Shown: piece by piece, positions 15,301 through 30,300 of the stretch | Numbering within the stretch: the stretch's first letter is position 1 | Layout of the letters: every line of letters begins with the position of its first letter | Assembly (NCBI GenBank): GCA_930367205.1 | Contig: OV884012.1 | Coordinates: forward strand, 54,581,239 to 54,645,238 | Source of the DNA: Acanthosoma haemorrhoidale | Lineage: Eukaryota; Arthropoda; Insecta; Hemiptera; Acanthosomatidae | DNA: 64,000 nucleotides | Reading direction: 5' to 3' | Program-made: the position numbers and the translations under genes | Notes under the pieces: model-generated | Told to the model about the DNA's origin: nothing | The model's database searches: none | The model's input: the letters and a program-made list of their open reading frames with translations, nothing else

Positions 15301-18300
15301 CTTCTTCACAATCTTGTTGCTTCTTTGTGACTTCGTCAGCTATCAAGCCTACTTTTCTTTCTTCAGCATCCGCTGTTAACATAAAAGTCAGTGTTTTATT
15401 GTTTAGTGACTATAATAAATATTATTTCTGCTGCTTAATATAAACAAATACTATTTCGTGTAATTTGATAATTTATTTGCTAGAAGATATAAAGTCTAAC
15501 TTAACATTAATAGTGCAAAATGTTAAGTTATGAAATAGATTGTTATGAGAATAAAAATAAAATGAATTTGAAGACCTAAAACTAGGCTTTATTAAACATA
15601 GAACATAAATGAAATTAACACTTTATGGAGTAGCTGAACAAGGTGAAATCCCTTCAATCAGATCTCTCCCATGTATGTTGACCAATACTACCCCCCATAA
15701 AAAGATGTATAATTGCCCTAGGAGATTAACTCCAATTCTCTCATGGCTTTCTGAACCAGGACCAGTACCGATGAGACGTCATATAATGGGGAAGTAAATA
15801 TGGATCTTCAGTCGTTCAAGTTGAACTTCTTGAAGCAAATCCAGACTAGTCCCATGTAACACTATCTGAGAGGACTAGAAACTACTGTTACTAATCGTCA
15901 TTTGGCATCAATGGGAGATGGAGGTACCATTAATAACCAGGAACCAACTGTATGTGAGTAGGATAATATCCAACCTCTTGTTACAACACCCCCTGAGGCT
16001 CCAAATCTGGAAACTGCAATGCAGTATCATTCTTTATCAGAACCATCTGAAGTTCAGCAACTTTTAGAAGCTCCAAGATGTTCTGAAAGGATAAGGAATC
16101 CACTAAAGTATCTGCACGACCGAGGTATCTGCATGGAAAACAGTGCAATCACATGATGACTTTTTGTTTATTTATCCTATTTTTAACATATGTATCACTG
16201 AAGACTTAACTTTTCTACATAACTGAATACTTTTCACCTAAAACTAACAACAGACCTGTTGCTTTTTCAGTTGAAACTTTTTCAGTTTCAACTCCGACAA
16301 TCTGGATCAATGTATCAGCTGCATCATTTTTAATTTTCAGTTCAACTTCTTGAATAGCTAATTTTGCTTTCAAATCATCCACCTATAATTATCAATTAGT
16401 AAATAAAATAAAGAACTGTGCAAGGTATTTCAAAGAGATACATTTTATTATAAATAAAATAAGCTAATTAATTTTTAACATTAACAAAAATGTACCATCA
16501 TAAAAATATGTATTTTTATTTTATTTGTTTTTGTTTTCACTTCCCTGTTAAGAAGGTGAATTACATCTATTCATCTGTAGTTTTATCTTATTTTATACAG
16601 GAAGGGGAGAAAGCAGTTATTTTAATTTTTACCTTAATTTTATAAACATTATGCTTACAAGCTAAAAAGAATGGTGGGATGATCCTATTTATAAGTATAT
16701 AAAAACAATTAAATAACATTTATATAAATCAATGAAATTACCTGCTGAGCAGTACTCTTGAGCTTTTCAAGTCCATTTTGTAAGCGATCTATTTTTCCTG
16801 CTAATTCTATACTTTTTTTGATAAGTAATTTTGAATAAAGTGATATTTGCTCTAGAAAAGATTTTGGTGTAGTGTAATTATACCTCCTTTCATATTGCAA
16901 GTAAAGTCGGGACATTTGATTAACTTGAGAATGGACATGTGCCATGAACTGTGCAACCGAATTGCAATACTTATCCTAAATAAAAAATCAATAAATATAT
17001 ACAAACATCTATAAATATATCAATACAAACAAAATTAGTTAATTGATATGTTGAAATATGAAATAATCCCCAAATATCTTTCCACACTACTATCCCTTAC
17101 AATATAGCAAAGGGATTGTGATACAGACGGTGAAATAAACATCTATCTTCCTGCAATGCACTGCCAGGAGATATTTTATATCTGACCCATGAGGAAAATA
17201 AAGGCTAATATGTATGGATATATTAGAAAATAGAATAAAATTAGTAAACAATCACTGATATGTTATTATTATTTAATCAATTGTTTTAAAGCTTTTTATT
17301 GCGGGAATCAACATAATTGCAATTTAATTTGTTTTGCCTGGTATTTTTCAAAGTTAAAGTGATTGGTAAAAGTAATAAATATACAATGAAGCATTAAAAT
17401 AACAACTGTTACTTACAGGAAGAACATCTAGTTTTTTTAAGAAATTCATTGAAACCGAAATAAGTGCTTGCTGTGGCCATTCATGGAACCAATTAATCAC
17501 TGTTGCGTTGATTAGAGCAGGAAATTTTCTTGCTCTCACTCTCAAAGTGGATCCAACAGGTGAAAAACATAGTACTACTTTCAACTGCCTTCTCACTCGA
17601 TCCAGGAAAAATTTCCAGCAATTTTCTTTAGAGTCAACAAGCCCTGCACCTTTCACCTGAATAACAATTTTTTGTTATTGTGATATAATAAGTGATAGAC
17701 TGACACTATAATCAAACAAGAAGGCGTCCAAAAATAGCACTACTGTAATTATTTATAATTTTTTACTTATTTATAATTATCTTCACCAATTTACTTTATA
17801 TTTAAATTTTTAATTGAAAGGTAGGAATCCACCTGAGATTTTAAGCTTAAAAGTATTATTATCTCATTTTAGCTCAAATTATAAATGGTCAAAAGTAAAA
17901 GTCTGTACAATATTTTTACTATCAATTATTTTAAAATATTATAACTATTTTAAAACGTAGGTAGTAATTTTTTTGTTACATTTACAATTTTTACATAGGT
18001 AATGTTTGTAGGTTTCAAAGGATTGATTGACCTAAGAAGGATGATTGGTGGGGGAAAGTGAGGTCTGTTTCAATACCAGGTAGAAAGAGTGGGTGAGTTT
18101 GATCGAAACATGTTGTTGCCTTCACAGAAGAGAGACTGGGATTAATTGGTGTTAATAAGACGTAAGAGTAAGTGACAACCAGCATGGAAGCTGAAGACCT
18201 AGTGGATACTCCTGTCTTCTGATTGTTAAAATAGCACTCCTGAAAGGGGCCTCTTCCCTGTAGGTAATGGCTTTAGTGTCACCACAATCTTCCTAGTGGC

Positions 18301-21300
18301 ATTCACAATTAGGTTCATTTTGCTTCTCTCCAGTTCACACTCTCATCTAGTCAATTCACACCCGCCCTTAGAGTCTGGGTTTGAATTTGTGGTCATTCCA
18401 AAACCATATAAACCTACCACCTTTTCTCTTCTGATCACTGTGCACTGTAGGGGTACACTTCTTCAATATGGAGTCAGATAAAATAAACAATACTTCTGAC
18501 CAACTTAGACGAGGTAATCCTCTATATAGACAGCAGAGTCATACCAAACACTTATTTTTTCTCAGCCACCGGGTTTAGGTCACCAATACCCCCCCCCCCT
18601 CTGGTGGCAGCTCGACATGTGATAAAAAATAAATTAAATAATCAGACAGTGTTGACATACTTCATTTCTCACTCCTGCAATTATGTTGTCTATTTCATCA
18701 TCTGGAAATAATTCTGGAATGTCTCCTGATGCTAACATGTCATTTATAAGTACAAGAAACTCTTCATTGGCAACTTGAGCATCAGTCATGAGAAACATTA
18801 TTCCTAGATTTTTTAAGCCAGATTTCAAATATAATGAAGCAAGCTCAGCCTAAAATTACAAAAAAAATTATCCATCGAACAAACAAATAAATTATAAAAA
18901 TTGATGAAATAAATATTACTTTTAGATCAGAAACACCAAAACCTTTTCTTAATTGGATCTGAGAAACTTCTAAACTTGAAATATATGCAGCTAGACGAGA
19001 TAAAGATTGTTTTCCACTTCCTCCTACACCAACTAATAATGCGCTGCCTCTTGGGGATTCCAATATACGGTTGATTCTTTAAATTGTTATGAATTAAGAA
19101 CAATTAGTGTTTACATCCAGGCAACAAAAATTTAGACCAACATTACTATGAAAACATTTTTCAAATAAGATAATTAAGTAATGATATGAAACTCTTACAA
19201 ATACAGTTGAGCCCCACTAATCCGGACCCAGATTTTCTGGTCATCTGGTTAATCCAAACAGGTTTAAAAAAAAATGATATAATTAAAATTTAGTAAACTA
19301 AAAATTTAATTTACTGATCAGTAAGTACACAAATGATTCAAAGGGAGGGTTTTCCAGAAAATTACTCACTTTCTACAGCTATTTTTTGAAAGTTTCTTAC
19401 ATTTTCTTTTGTTTCCTTGCTTTAAGTTGTCAGTTGGTATGCCTATTGTATTATTTGTTTATTTCTGAGTCTGTTATGGATGTGTTTTATTGTTTTTACG
19501 ATCTGTTTAATGCAAGTTTTTTTGTGTGGAAATGGCAACTAAACAAAAGAAAGGGACTGGACAAAGGAGTAGAAACTCCAAGCTTTCTTTTATATTAATG
19601 CAAAGAAATCACTAACTAAAATTTTCAGGAGTTAGAAAACAAACTGTTTCTGAATGGAAAAAAAAAACGGAAAGAAATTGAAGATTTTTGTGCTAAAATG
19701 GTTAGTAAAGACCATTTAGATGGCAGAAACACTTTAAAATAACCAAAAAAAAACAAAACTTTGTAGGTTTGGTTTTGTCAACAAAGTGAACAGAATCTAC
19801 CACCATCAGGTGTAACATTACAAGCAATATCACTCAAATTCACTTGCTTTTACTGCTGGTGTTGGATGGTTGTCTCAATGAAAGGAATGACAGGCATGCG
19901 TGAACTGGGTGTAAGTGGTGAACTTTTATCAGTTGACAACGTTGCCAGTGAAGATTTTAAAGTTAAATTTGAAAAGTTCATTTTAGATGAAAACGTACAG
20001 CCTTGTCAGGTGTTTAATGCTAGTGAAATGGGGTTAAGTTTCAACAAAAAATCAGTTTCAAAACTGGATCCGGTAGCCAAATACCATAAACTAAAGAAAG
20101 AAGGTGTAAATTTGCTTCCTAGCATTAATGCATCTGGATATTTATAACTCCCCTTTTGGTTACCGGGAAATTGGCCAAGTCAACAGCCTTGAAAAATGTA
20201 AATCCAGATGTGCTCCCAGCCCAGTACAAATCTCAAAAAGCTAGGAGGATGAATGGACAAACTTTTAAAGAAATTCTTGAGAGAAAAAAAATTCCGACCT
20301 TTTTGTGAAATTTCTGCGTTGGCCACCGATTGTCATAGCATAGATTCAATGATTCAACCAATGGACCAAGAGGTGATTGAAGCTACAAAAAGGCATTAGA
20401 GAATAAAGTTGATCTTGTCTTTTTTCGAACAACAAGATGTGTCAGCTAATTTCATTGAACTTCTCAAAAAAGTTACATTAAAGAATGTCATTTATTTGGC
20501 TGCAGAAGCTTAGGAAGAAATTAAGCCGACAACTCTTCAAAAAGGCTGGGAAAATAGTGGCCTAGCATCCCACTAGAAAACTAGGAATAAGACGAAAATC
20601 AACCAACTGCTAACGATGACACTGACTTTTTTCAACAGTTGGAGGTTGTGCCGATGTAGAAGAAAATGATATTTCTCAGTGATAGTGATATTGGTCATCA
20701 AGTATTAAGTAAAGATGAAATCGTGGAAGTGTGAATTGAAAACTTGGCAGAGAATAAAAATATGGAAGGTGACAATGATACAGAGGAACAAGTGGGTTTA
20801 ACTCATGGTAATGTGACTACAATGCTAGCGAAGTTGATGAAGTACTTTAAGAAATGAAGCGATACATGATCTGCTGAGATACTGACCTTAAAGTGCCTAC
20901 CTAGGTAGTATTGAAAATAAAATTAAGCTGAAGAAAAAGGTGTATTTATGAGAAAAAAAATTGCTAAAATATTTATCATGTGCATTTGACTGCAAATTCC
21001 GTTTAATCTGGACTTTGGTGATCCGGCTAGGGTCCGGTCCCATCTAGTCCAGATTACCAGGACTCAACTGTAATAAGTAAAGCAAATAGTTAATTTTGAA
21101 AGGTTATATGACTTATTTGTAAAAGCAGAAATGTTGACTGACCTACAAACATGCATCATTGCGTCTTCAAAAAGTACCAAGTTCATTGCAGCTACAAGAT
21201 CATTGTATGAAAGTAAAGCTTCCTGCAAAAGAGAATCGAGTTGAGACCAGCTGGTAACAGCCATGTATCTTGGTTCACCGATTCCATGGGCAAAATGACA

Positions 21301-24300
21301 ATAGACATTTGGTTTTTCTGAAAGGACACTTTCATCAATTTCCTAAACAAGAAAAAGAGGGACAATTAAAATAAAAGGTTGTCTAATATAAATATTTTAA
21401 GAATATGGCCAACAAAAACAGTTGCCCAAAATGGTCAGAATAAGAAAAGATTAAAGTATGTCATTCCCTTATTGCAAAATTATCGATTTTTCTAGATTTA
21501 ATCTAGTATTTCCATCCAGTAATTTTTGCCACAATAATGATCAGCTTTAGTGTTAAACCATCATGTATTGTAATTTTGACATAATTTTTTTTTTTTTCTC
21601 AACACAACAAACCTTTATAAATAACAAATATTAGTAAAAGTACCCAAAATGTAGAATAACGATTCAGTTTTAATGTGTATGTATCATTTCTAAAAAATGT
21701 TTTATTACTTAAAAAGTAAAGCTGGGCTGTTTGCAAAAAGGTTTGATCTTTAATCAGCCTGTGTTACAAAAATATAAGCAATTTGTTATATAATTGTTTT
21801 ACTAGAGTGCTTAAAATCACATAAACTTTTTTTTCAAATATATTAGAGGGATGATAAAATAATTTTCATTAGTAACCAAAAAAAAAACTTTTAAATTTTA
21901 TAGAATAGTAATAAGTAGAATTTATCAGCTTATAATAATATAAGAATTAAAATAGTCCCTCAGTGTTTTGACTAGCTAGAAATTTAATAAGTATAGAATA
22001 GATGAGAAGTTCAAAAATTATGACATTAATAAATGATTATTCACATCAAAGTTCTTCTTCACAATATCCATTTGAATCTTCATGAAGGCATCTACATCTT
22101 TGTCATCAGTGAGTTTATCACCAAAAACCCTTTGCGTTTCATGCATCCATAAACGGATGAGATCAGAAGGCTGATTAAGGCAATCGTAACCACTGAATAG
22201 TAAACCCTACAAAAAAAAGACCATGCCAGAAGACCATAAAAAACTGAAATGTCTTTATATTTTATGCTATAAAAATGTTGGTTGAACCATTTAATTTAAT
22301 AAAAGTATTTTAATAGGTTTTTTAAAAATTTTATTTCAATTATTATAGGGAGTCAAGTAACTACTTTTTCTACATTTAAAAAGGGAATCCCTAAAACTAT
22401 TTAAAATATTTTAGTATAAATACCTGAAAAACATTTGAGATTTCTCGCAAATTAAAAATATAATGAAATTTCAAAGCTGTAGGGAGAAAAAGCTGTGAAA
22501 CTTTATGATGAAGGTTGATGCTTGCTGCCACTACATTAGGAGATAATCTGCTCACAACATTTGGGAACTTGTGTTCAGGATTTGAAAAATGCTGGCTTAA
22601 GATTGAATAATATATTGTAGTTAGTGATTCTGTACCTGGGAAACTAAAGAAACAAGTATTAATTTGTTGTTATAAAATATTTTGAGGGTTCAGAAGAAAA
22701 AATGATCAAAGTCGTTTTGTAACATCAAATGCAAAATAAAACTTAAGGACATGAACTCAGCATATGTGGTGATCTATGCATCCAAATATAATAATAAGGT
22801 CTATTTATTGATATAGATCTTCACATCTTCGCACTGAAATAAGCTGTGGAAAGTATCAGTTACATGGATTTCAATAATTTTAAACATAAACAGTACAAAG
22901 AGGGCAGCACTCATTTAAGTACTAAAAACCATGGATTTGCTTGTAAACATGTGTTTTTGGAGATACAAAAAGTACAAATTTGTTTATAATAAGAACAAGA
23001 AAATCATTTTTCATAATCTGGCTAATGCTCAATAGAACTACATTAAAAATCAGATAAATAGTATAATCTGAAGATATAAACAAATATGTATTTCAGAAAA
23101 TGTAATAATTATAAATTCTTTCTCTTTATACTAAAATTTAATGATTCATAGGTTTGTCTTTTTTTTTTTTTAACAAACGAGCTGTTCTAAAAAAATTTAT
23201 CATGAAAAAACTGAAAAAAAATAAAAATATGAACATACCTCACTGTAAAGACACTGAAATGCCTTTGTAACCTTGAATTAATGGTAAAACTTCCTGCTGT
23301 AGGATTCATGCAAGCAACATATTGGCAATTGTGAATATCCTTCAAAGTTAATTTGTTGCGATCATACCAGTGTCCATAGTCCAGATGTTGACGAATGAGA
23401 GTGTGTGGTTCAACCGTCCCATAAGTGTCAACCTTAACACAAAGGAGTTAATTTTAACCATATATTTTGATTTTTCAGTCCTTGTTTGTTTTATAAATGA
23501 AAAAAAAAGATAGCAAATCATTAATAGAAATTATGTTATTCAGCCCTCCTTTTTTATTTGGCAACCCTTATAAACTTTCAATTGAGCTTTACAAGGGTTG
23601 GAGTATGGCCCATTAATTAATTTTGCCATTGTGTTTGGCTCCCATTATCAGTGATTAATGTTAAATCTAAGGTAAACAAATAAATAATAATATATTTCCA
23701 GGAAAGTCCTAAACAGTCTGTAAACATTGTTGTGCACCATAATTTAGACTTGGCAGTTTAAGGCCTCATATTAAATTAGGGCTAGGAGTAAATTTGACAC
23801 AAGCATTGGAATCCTCAACCTGTCTAAATTGTACCAATAATTAACACCCAATAATAATAATCATTATTAATATAAATAATAGTGAGACTAATAAAAAATT
23901 TTCCTACCAATAATCTTATTTATGGTCATGGACCATTTCACATGTCTAATTATTAACATTTAGTTATTACCAAAGGCTTCCAATTAAAAATATGGACACT
24001 AAAGATCAATGGCTCAATGACTACTGAGTGTTTGAGCAATATTTGGGAAAAGTACCTCCTTGTGTCATGGGTTTTTTTAAAGTAGCTATCTGTGGACAGT
24101 AAAAGACAACTAAACAAAGGGGATTCTCCTTTAATATGCTATATTACTGGCCTTTGAAGGAATTTTTTTTTGTTATTGTATAGATACATCAAATTACCTG
24201 TGGCATATTCATGTCATCTAAGAAATAAATCATAGTTTTATTTCCAGGAGGACCATAGTTACGGCCAGCTTTCTTCTCTAATGGTTTCTCCAAAATTTTT

Positions 24301-27300
24301 TGAAGCATTTCTAAAAAAAAAAAATTAGTCAGCTATTTTAGATTCTCAAAATAATAAAAAATATATGAAAATAGGAAAATCTTTTACCTGAAGTAGTATA
24401 AAAATTAAATGGGACATTTGTTAAAGCGTAATGATCAGGTAAAGAAGTAAGCTTGTCGGAGATCAACATAGTTTTCCCAACACCTGCATTACCAACCAGC
24501 ATTACTGGTTTTTTACTTTCCATTAAGAGATCAATGAAAAATCTAATTCTTATAGATTCTGCTGTGTAGACCAATGTGCTCTGAAAAAAAAATTGTTACA
24601 ATAATGTTTTAATGGTAATTCATAGTAATATTTAATTTTTAAAAAGAGACCTGAAGAGATGAGTCAGCATCCAGTTCGAACCTAGGCACTTTTTCAGACC
24701 ATGGGATAAATTCCTTAGTTTCAGTATCAATGTAAAAGTCAAAAACATTACCTTGAAGAGGGAACTTCACAGATTTAAATTCATTAATCCACCATTTAGA
24801 AAATTCAACTCTATAATCAAGAGCCTGCAAAAATGGTTAAATTTTCAGATATAAACATTTTTATTTCATTACCTTCTAAACAATAATATATTAAGCCATG
24901 ATATTTGAAGTAATAAAATGATGAAATTTACTACAGATCAAGACCAAATTATGTAATTTACTCTTTAAAATATCATATTTAGCTATTTTTTATTTAACTT
25001 AACTGATTACTTATACTAAGGTATCCAATTCAAGGTTATAAGAATTAATGGTTGCTGTAAACTTAAGTCCTTTCCTCTTATAAGCCTATTTATGTGGTTG
25101 TAGCATTGTTTATTACATTTGTAACAATTAAAAAAATAGGAAAAATTTAATTCGTAACATAAATCTTAAAAAAATCCAATCAATCTTTCTATATCTGAAT
25201 ATGTTGTTACAATACAGAAACCAAAATAAAAACCTAAGAATATTTAATTGAATCCAAATTAAATAATAACTATTTACCTGATCTTGAAATAAAGCTGACC
25301 CAAATGCCCATACGCAGGCAAATACAAAATACAGTTCATACCACTCTTTTGGACAATCTACAGGTGTATTTGATGGAACAAGCAGGCTATTCAGTAAATA
25401 ACAAAGAAGTTGAATTTGTGAAATTTCAGTAATAGGAATGATTTTTTTGAATCTATTTCTCATCCCCTCTAGGCAAGAAGGTATGTATTTATCAAAAAGC
25501 ATCATAAGAGCATTTTTTTCAGTTCCGTTTTCTCTTGTTTCGATCCAGCTTGTAACAAACCTAAAATTTAGGTATATATTGTGATGATTTGATTTTAAGG
25601 TCAAATTAGGTTTTATTTTATAATTAATATATGGTTAGATGGAATATATATTGTTTGGGCAAAACCCAAAGGCATTGGGTAAAACCTCTGGAGAAAAGTT
25701 AACCCTGGGAAAAAGCTATGACCCTTAGGGAAAAAATAACAGGGTAGGAGAGAACTAGATCTTAGTTCTTTGACTTGTTCTGAGTGTATTGGTCATTCAA
25801 GAGTCAGTGAGTTAAGTTGGTCGAAGCCATAAGTCAGGGTGTGAAAAATAAAGTGATGTTATAGATGAGGGAAGCCAAGCACAGAGAAAGAATGAAGGAA
25901 TGAAGAAACCCATCACCCAACATTGAAGAATATCAATGTCATTATTGTTATATTATAGGTAAATATTATTTTTAGCTATCTCGACCCATTTATGTACGAA
26001 TGAAACATTTAAAATAGTAACGTTACACCCTAGGACCACATTGTACCCTGACAAAATATTAGTTTGTATTTAAACACTACTGTAATAAGCAGTTATTCTG
26101 CATGAAGTTTAATGAATGTCCTTTTACTTAACCTTTTAAAAATAAGAAAGTAAAAATATTATTACCAGAAAGGAAAATTGTTACAATACACACACACATT
26201 ATGATGTTATTTTTAAGAAATAATTTGAATGAAAGATTATTTTATTACATAAAATAAATTATAAAAAGTATACATCCAAAACGAGTGAATGTAACAGCAG
26301 GAAGTACTTGGAAGGAGCTGAGAAGAAGGCTGGGACTCCAATGGTTTATAGTTACTAGGTAAAGGAGTTTTTGAAAGAAGCTCTACATGAGAGGTTGTCA
26401 GTTTTGTAGTTGTTTTAAGAACAGAGGTGTTGATGATAACTTGTTCCAGTTTGCGGATGACCAAACATATTTGACATGAGGGCTCTCTCACTCTGTATTT
26501 CTTCATACTTCGTATTTCCTCCTACTTCTTATTTCTGCGTATAACCTCAAACAGCATGTTTGCATATTGATGGAGTCTACAGGAGACCATTGAGGTAGCA
26601 TTGTATTTTGATCATCAGGATCACAAACCTCAATACATGGATGGAACAAGGAAAGCATTCAACAAAAAATTTGTAAACAACTCAAAAACTGTATATGTAT
26701 TATTATTTTTATGTCTTTCATGTAAATGTTTAGTTGTCAAGGACTCCCATGAGATTTAGTAAATTAAAGATATGTTACAATATTGTAATGTTATTTTTAA
26801 GGACTAATTTGAAAGAAGGATTATTTTATTATATAAAATATTAAATGATATAAAATAAATTGTAAAAAGTTTAATTTCAATCAAGTGAGTATACTAGCTG
26901 GGAAGTTTGTCAGTAATTGGAACAGTTGAAAGGAACAATGGGAAATTCAGTTGTTCATAGCTGGTTGAAAGGAGATGTTTTCAGTTGTGTAGAATTGCTG
27001 GAGAAGAGAGGTGTGATGATTGTGAAGAATTTAAGAGTAGTATATGTCTTATTTTTTATTTAGCCCTTTAGTTTTTATACCTGAGATGTTAATAAGAATA
27101 AAGAAGTTAAAATGGTATCAAAAATAAAATCAATGTTTAATGAATTTGTTATATTATTAATTTTATTGAACCTGATATTAGTATTTGTTTGTAACGAAGA
27201 TGTTATAAGGTTTGGCCATGTGTAGACACTATTTTTTATAACTTGATATAATTCATGCAGCAAAGGCTATTCAAGATTTCATTATATTAGCTTTACAACC

Positions 27301-30300
27301 CAAAGAGGTTAAGAGGGTCAAAGTAAGTTTAAATAAAATGTGTTTATTTTAATATCAGGTTAAACTTTAATATATATTGTAATTTGAAGGTGATTATTTT
27401 TAGCTAGTGAAATTCAAATAAGTATGGGAGAGCCCACGATGTACCAAGGACTATTTTCTATATGGGCATGGTCTGATGGTTGACCGGAATGGTGATATTT
27501 CATTGAAGCATATAATATTGGAAATATTGAAAAAGTCATGGCAATATACATTGCTTTGGGTTCTAGCTAGAGATTACAACTGCAAGCCATGAGGGAGCTT
27601 CAGTAGGAGTTTAGTCATTGTTCAGTCAACGGATTCCAAAAAAGGCCCTCAGCTGTAAAAAAATTCATCAGTTTTGAAATTTGGCATACTTAATTTGAGG
27701 GGTCTTATGTTGAATTACACAAAAGTCCTGATAAATCCTAGGCAAAATGTAGTGGCAGTGATGTAAAAAATGTTGATTGTTTCTGTTTGGCTTTTTATCT
27801 CAGAAACTGTTGGTCCTAGACAAAATATTGTTGTATTCAATAAATAAAGTTTATAAAATTTGCTAAAATATTGGTCCTATGGATATTTTACATATTTATT
27901 ATAATTATCCTAGAGAGGTGATCACTAGTCACTATTGCCAAAAATGATAGACCGACCGAGCATCCCCTTCCACCAAACATTCAATCGGTTGATGGCTATT
28001 CACCAGCTACGCCCACTATGTGTTACATCCTAGTTCCTATTGCAACTGCCACTGTTGCCAGATGTACGATAATTGAACTCAGAGTACTCACAGAGTATGA
28101 TTGTATATCGTACTCCGAGTTCAAATAACATAAAAAAGTTTAGTTTTACCTGGATGAAAGTAATCACTGATTTACAAGAAAACTAGGCAAATTTAGGGTA
28201 TGTATACTTAACACATTAATACACATTAACTCACTTATAGGTGTCCACGGTCTGTCTACCTACAATCCTACTTCAGAAGCCACTGGGATCAAAAAGAAGT
28301 TACAGCCCATTTAATCAAACAATTGTTTATTACTTTACAACTTTAAGTAAAATACTCGACAAAAAGTGTAATGGAAAAAGAAAATTAAGGAAAGTAATAA
28401 CAAAGTTTAATGTTTTGATAGTACTTTCATTCAAATCTAGGTTTTTTTCATGAAGAGGGTATTGCTTCTTTTAGGGAACTGATAGATATTGTTGTGATAT
28501 TTTAAAATGATGATTTTTAATGGTGTTTGTTTAAATAAACTTGGAAAAAGCAAGCGTTGAAGAACGTAATAACGATCCGTGGTTCATGTCTATGAAAGGA
28601 TGAACGTTTTTGTTGTCGTCATATTAATTATTAATATTTATAATAAAAATAATATCATAACTAATATAAACATTTATTATATAAACTTCAAAATTAAGCA
28701 AAGTATAAATATCCGAAACAACTGGCATTAAATAACCAGTTGAAAGATCAGTAAGGCATCGGACAGAAGCAAGATAAATGAACCACCAGAGGACAAAAGG
28801 ACTCACTCTTTCATCAGAAACAGGCAGAGAAGGAAGCCCAGGTAGCAGCCCTCAAGAAGTGGCACTACTGCCTCGTGGTGCATCACTTTCACCCGGCAAG
28901 AGAAGAAAGGACGCTCAAGTAAGACGATTCGGATCACGCAAATGAAGACGACCATCGAAGATATCAACACAAAGAACACAGGCCAGTATAATACGTAAAT
29001 TTAGTTTTAACAGTATTATTTATTACGTACGTATTTTTTGTATATCAATTTTTAAAATCAATGTGTGTAAATAAAACCAATATTCCTTTTGCCAGAAGTT
29101 CCCTAAAATTTTATTAACAGAACCTTGAGATAACGTTAAAGTTAAATATAAAGTTTTAAATTATATGAAAAAATATATAATTAAAATATATAGAAATAAT
29201 AAATATTTGAATAATATATTAGGCAGTTGAAATAGTGTCACAGAGTGGTCTAGCAGTGAGTCAAAATTTTCATGGACTTTTTTCTCATCAATTGTGATAT
29301 CTGTGGCATTCAACCCATGGGGAATGACAAAAATGACAGATACTCGTACACCATAGTGAAGCCTTTCTACACTCAGCTCTGGGTCCACATCCAGTTTTAC
29401 ATTTACAAAAAATGAGATTTAATATTTTGCCAGGTGCAAACAGGTCTTCGGTTGTGATTGGAACGAGCTGGTTATTTTTCAGTTTCCGCCCCAAGCTTTC
29501 AGTGGGTAAACAGTTCCCCATCCAAAATTGTTTGTTGGATAGGAAAACCTATTTTAACTGGACTATCATGGAGAGTTTCAACAGGTGTTCGGAGACAGTT
29601 GATTTTTTCGATATTGTTACAGTCAATTGTCTGTTCAGTATTAGTAATGTATACAATCAGTTTTAAGGAGCTGTTAATAGAGTCAGTCAAGATAGTTATC
29701 ACATCAAAGATAAAAAAGAAGTCCTGGCTGCTTGGCTACTGTCAATGAATTCATGTTGTACTAAAGAAATAACACATCCAACAAAAACAACATTGTAGCT
29801 ATTCATGATTCTTTATTATTACTTCAATAATTTATATTATATTCAATATTTTAATTGGAAGGTTAGAACCCAACTGAGATTTTAAGCTTAAAATTTTTCA
29901 ATAAATTTCTTTTTGTCAAACTTCCTTCCTCCTAAAAGATTTGAAAGAAAAAGTAACTTTTAGATGCGTACACATGTATTTAATGAAAATTTACATATAT
30001 TTAATCCACAGGCTCTTTTGTTAGCTCACACAATCATTTTCAAGATTATTAAAATTAAATCTATTTGAATTAGGGCTCTTGCATGATGTGGTGGTTAGTG
30101 CAACTGCTTCCACGATACAATGGGTCAAATCCCTAAAGGGAAAGTGAATTTATTCTATTTTCATTAATAAGAAGTGGGTGGCTCCCGATAGGGTATCCCG
30201 TCTTTCAGCCATAAATGGGAGTAAATAAGAGCATAAATTATTAAAATAAAAGAATAATATATTTGATTGAAATTTTAATAATGCTGTGTATTTTAAGGAC

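Noticed and set aside
28621..28806. 60-codon minus-strand frame in the exon 36-37 intron, considered as a missing dynein exon
   Set aside because: Exons 36 and 37 share a split Pro codon and leave no gap in the protein.
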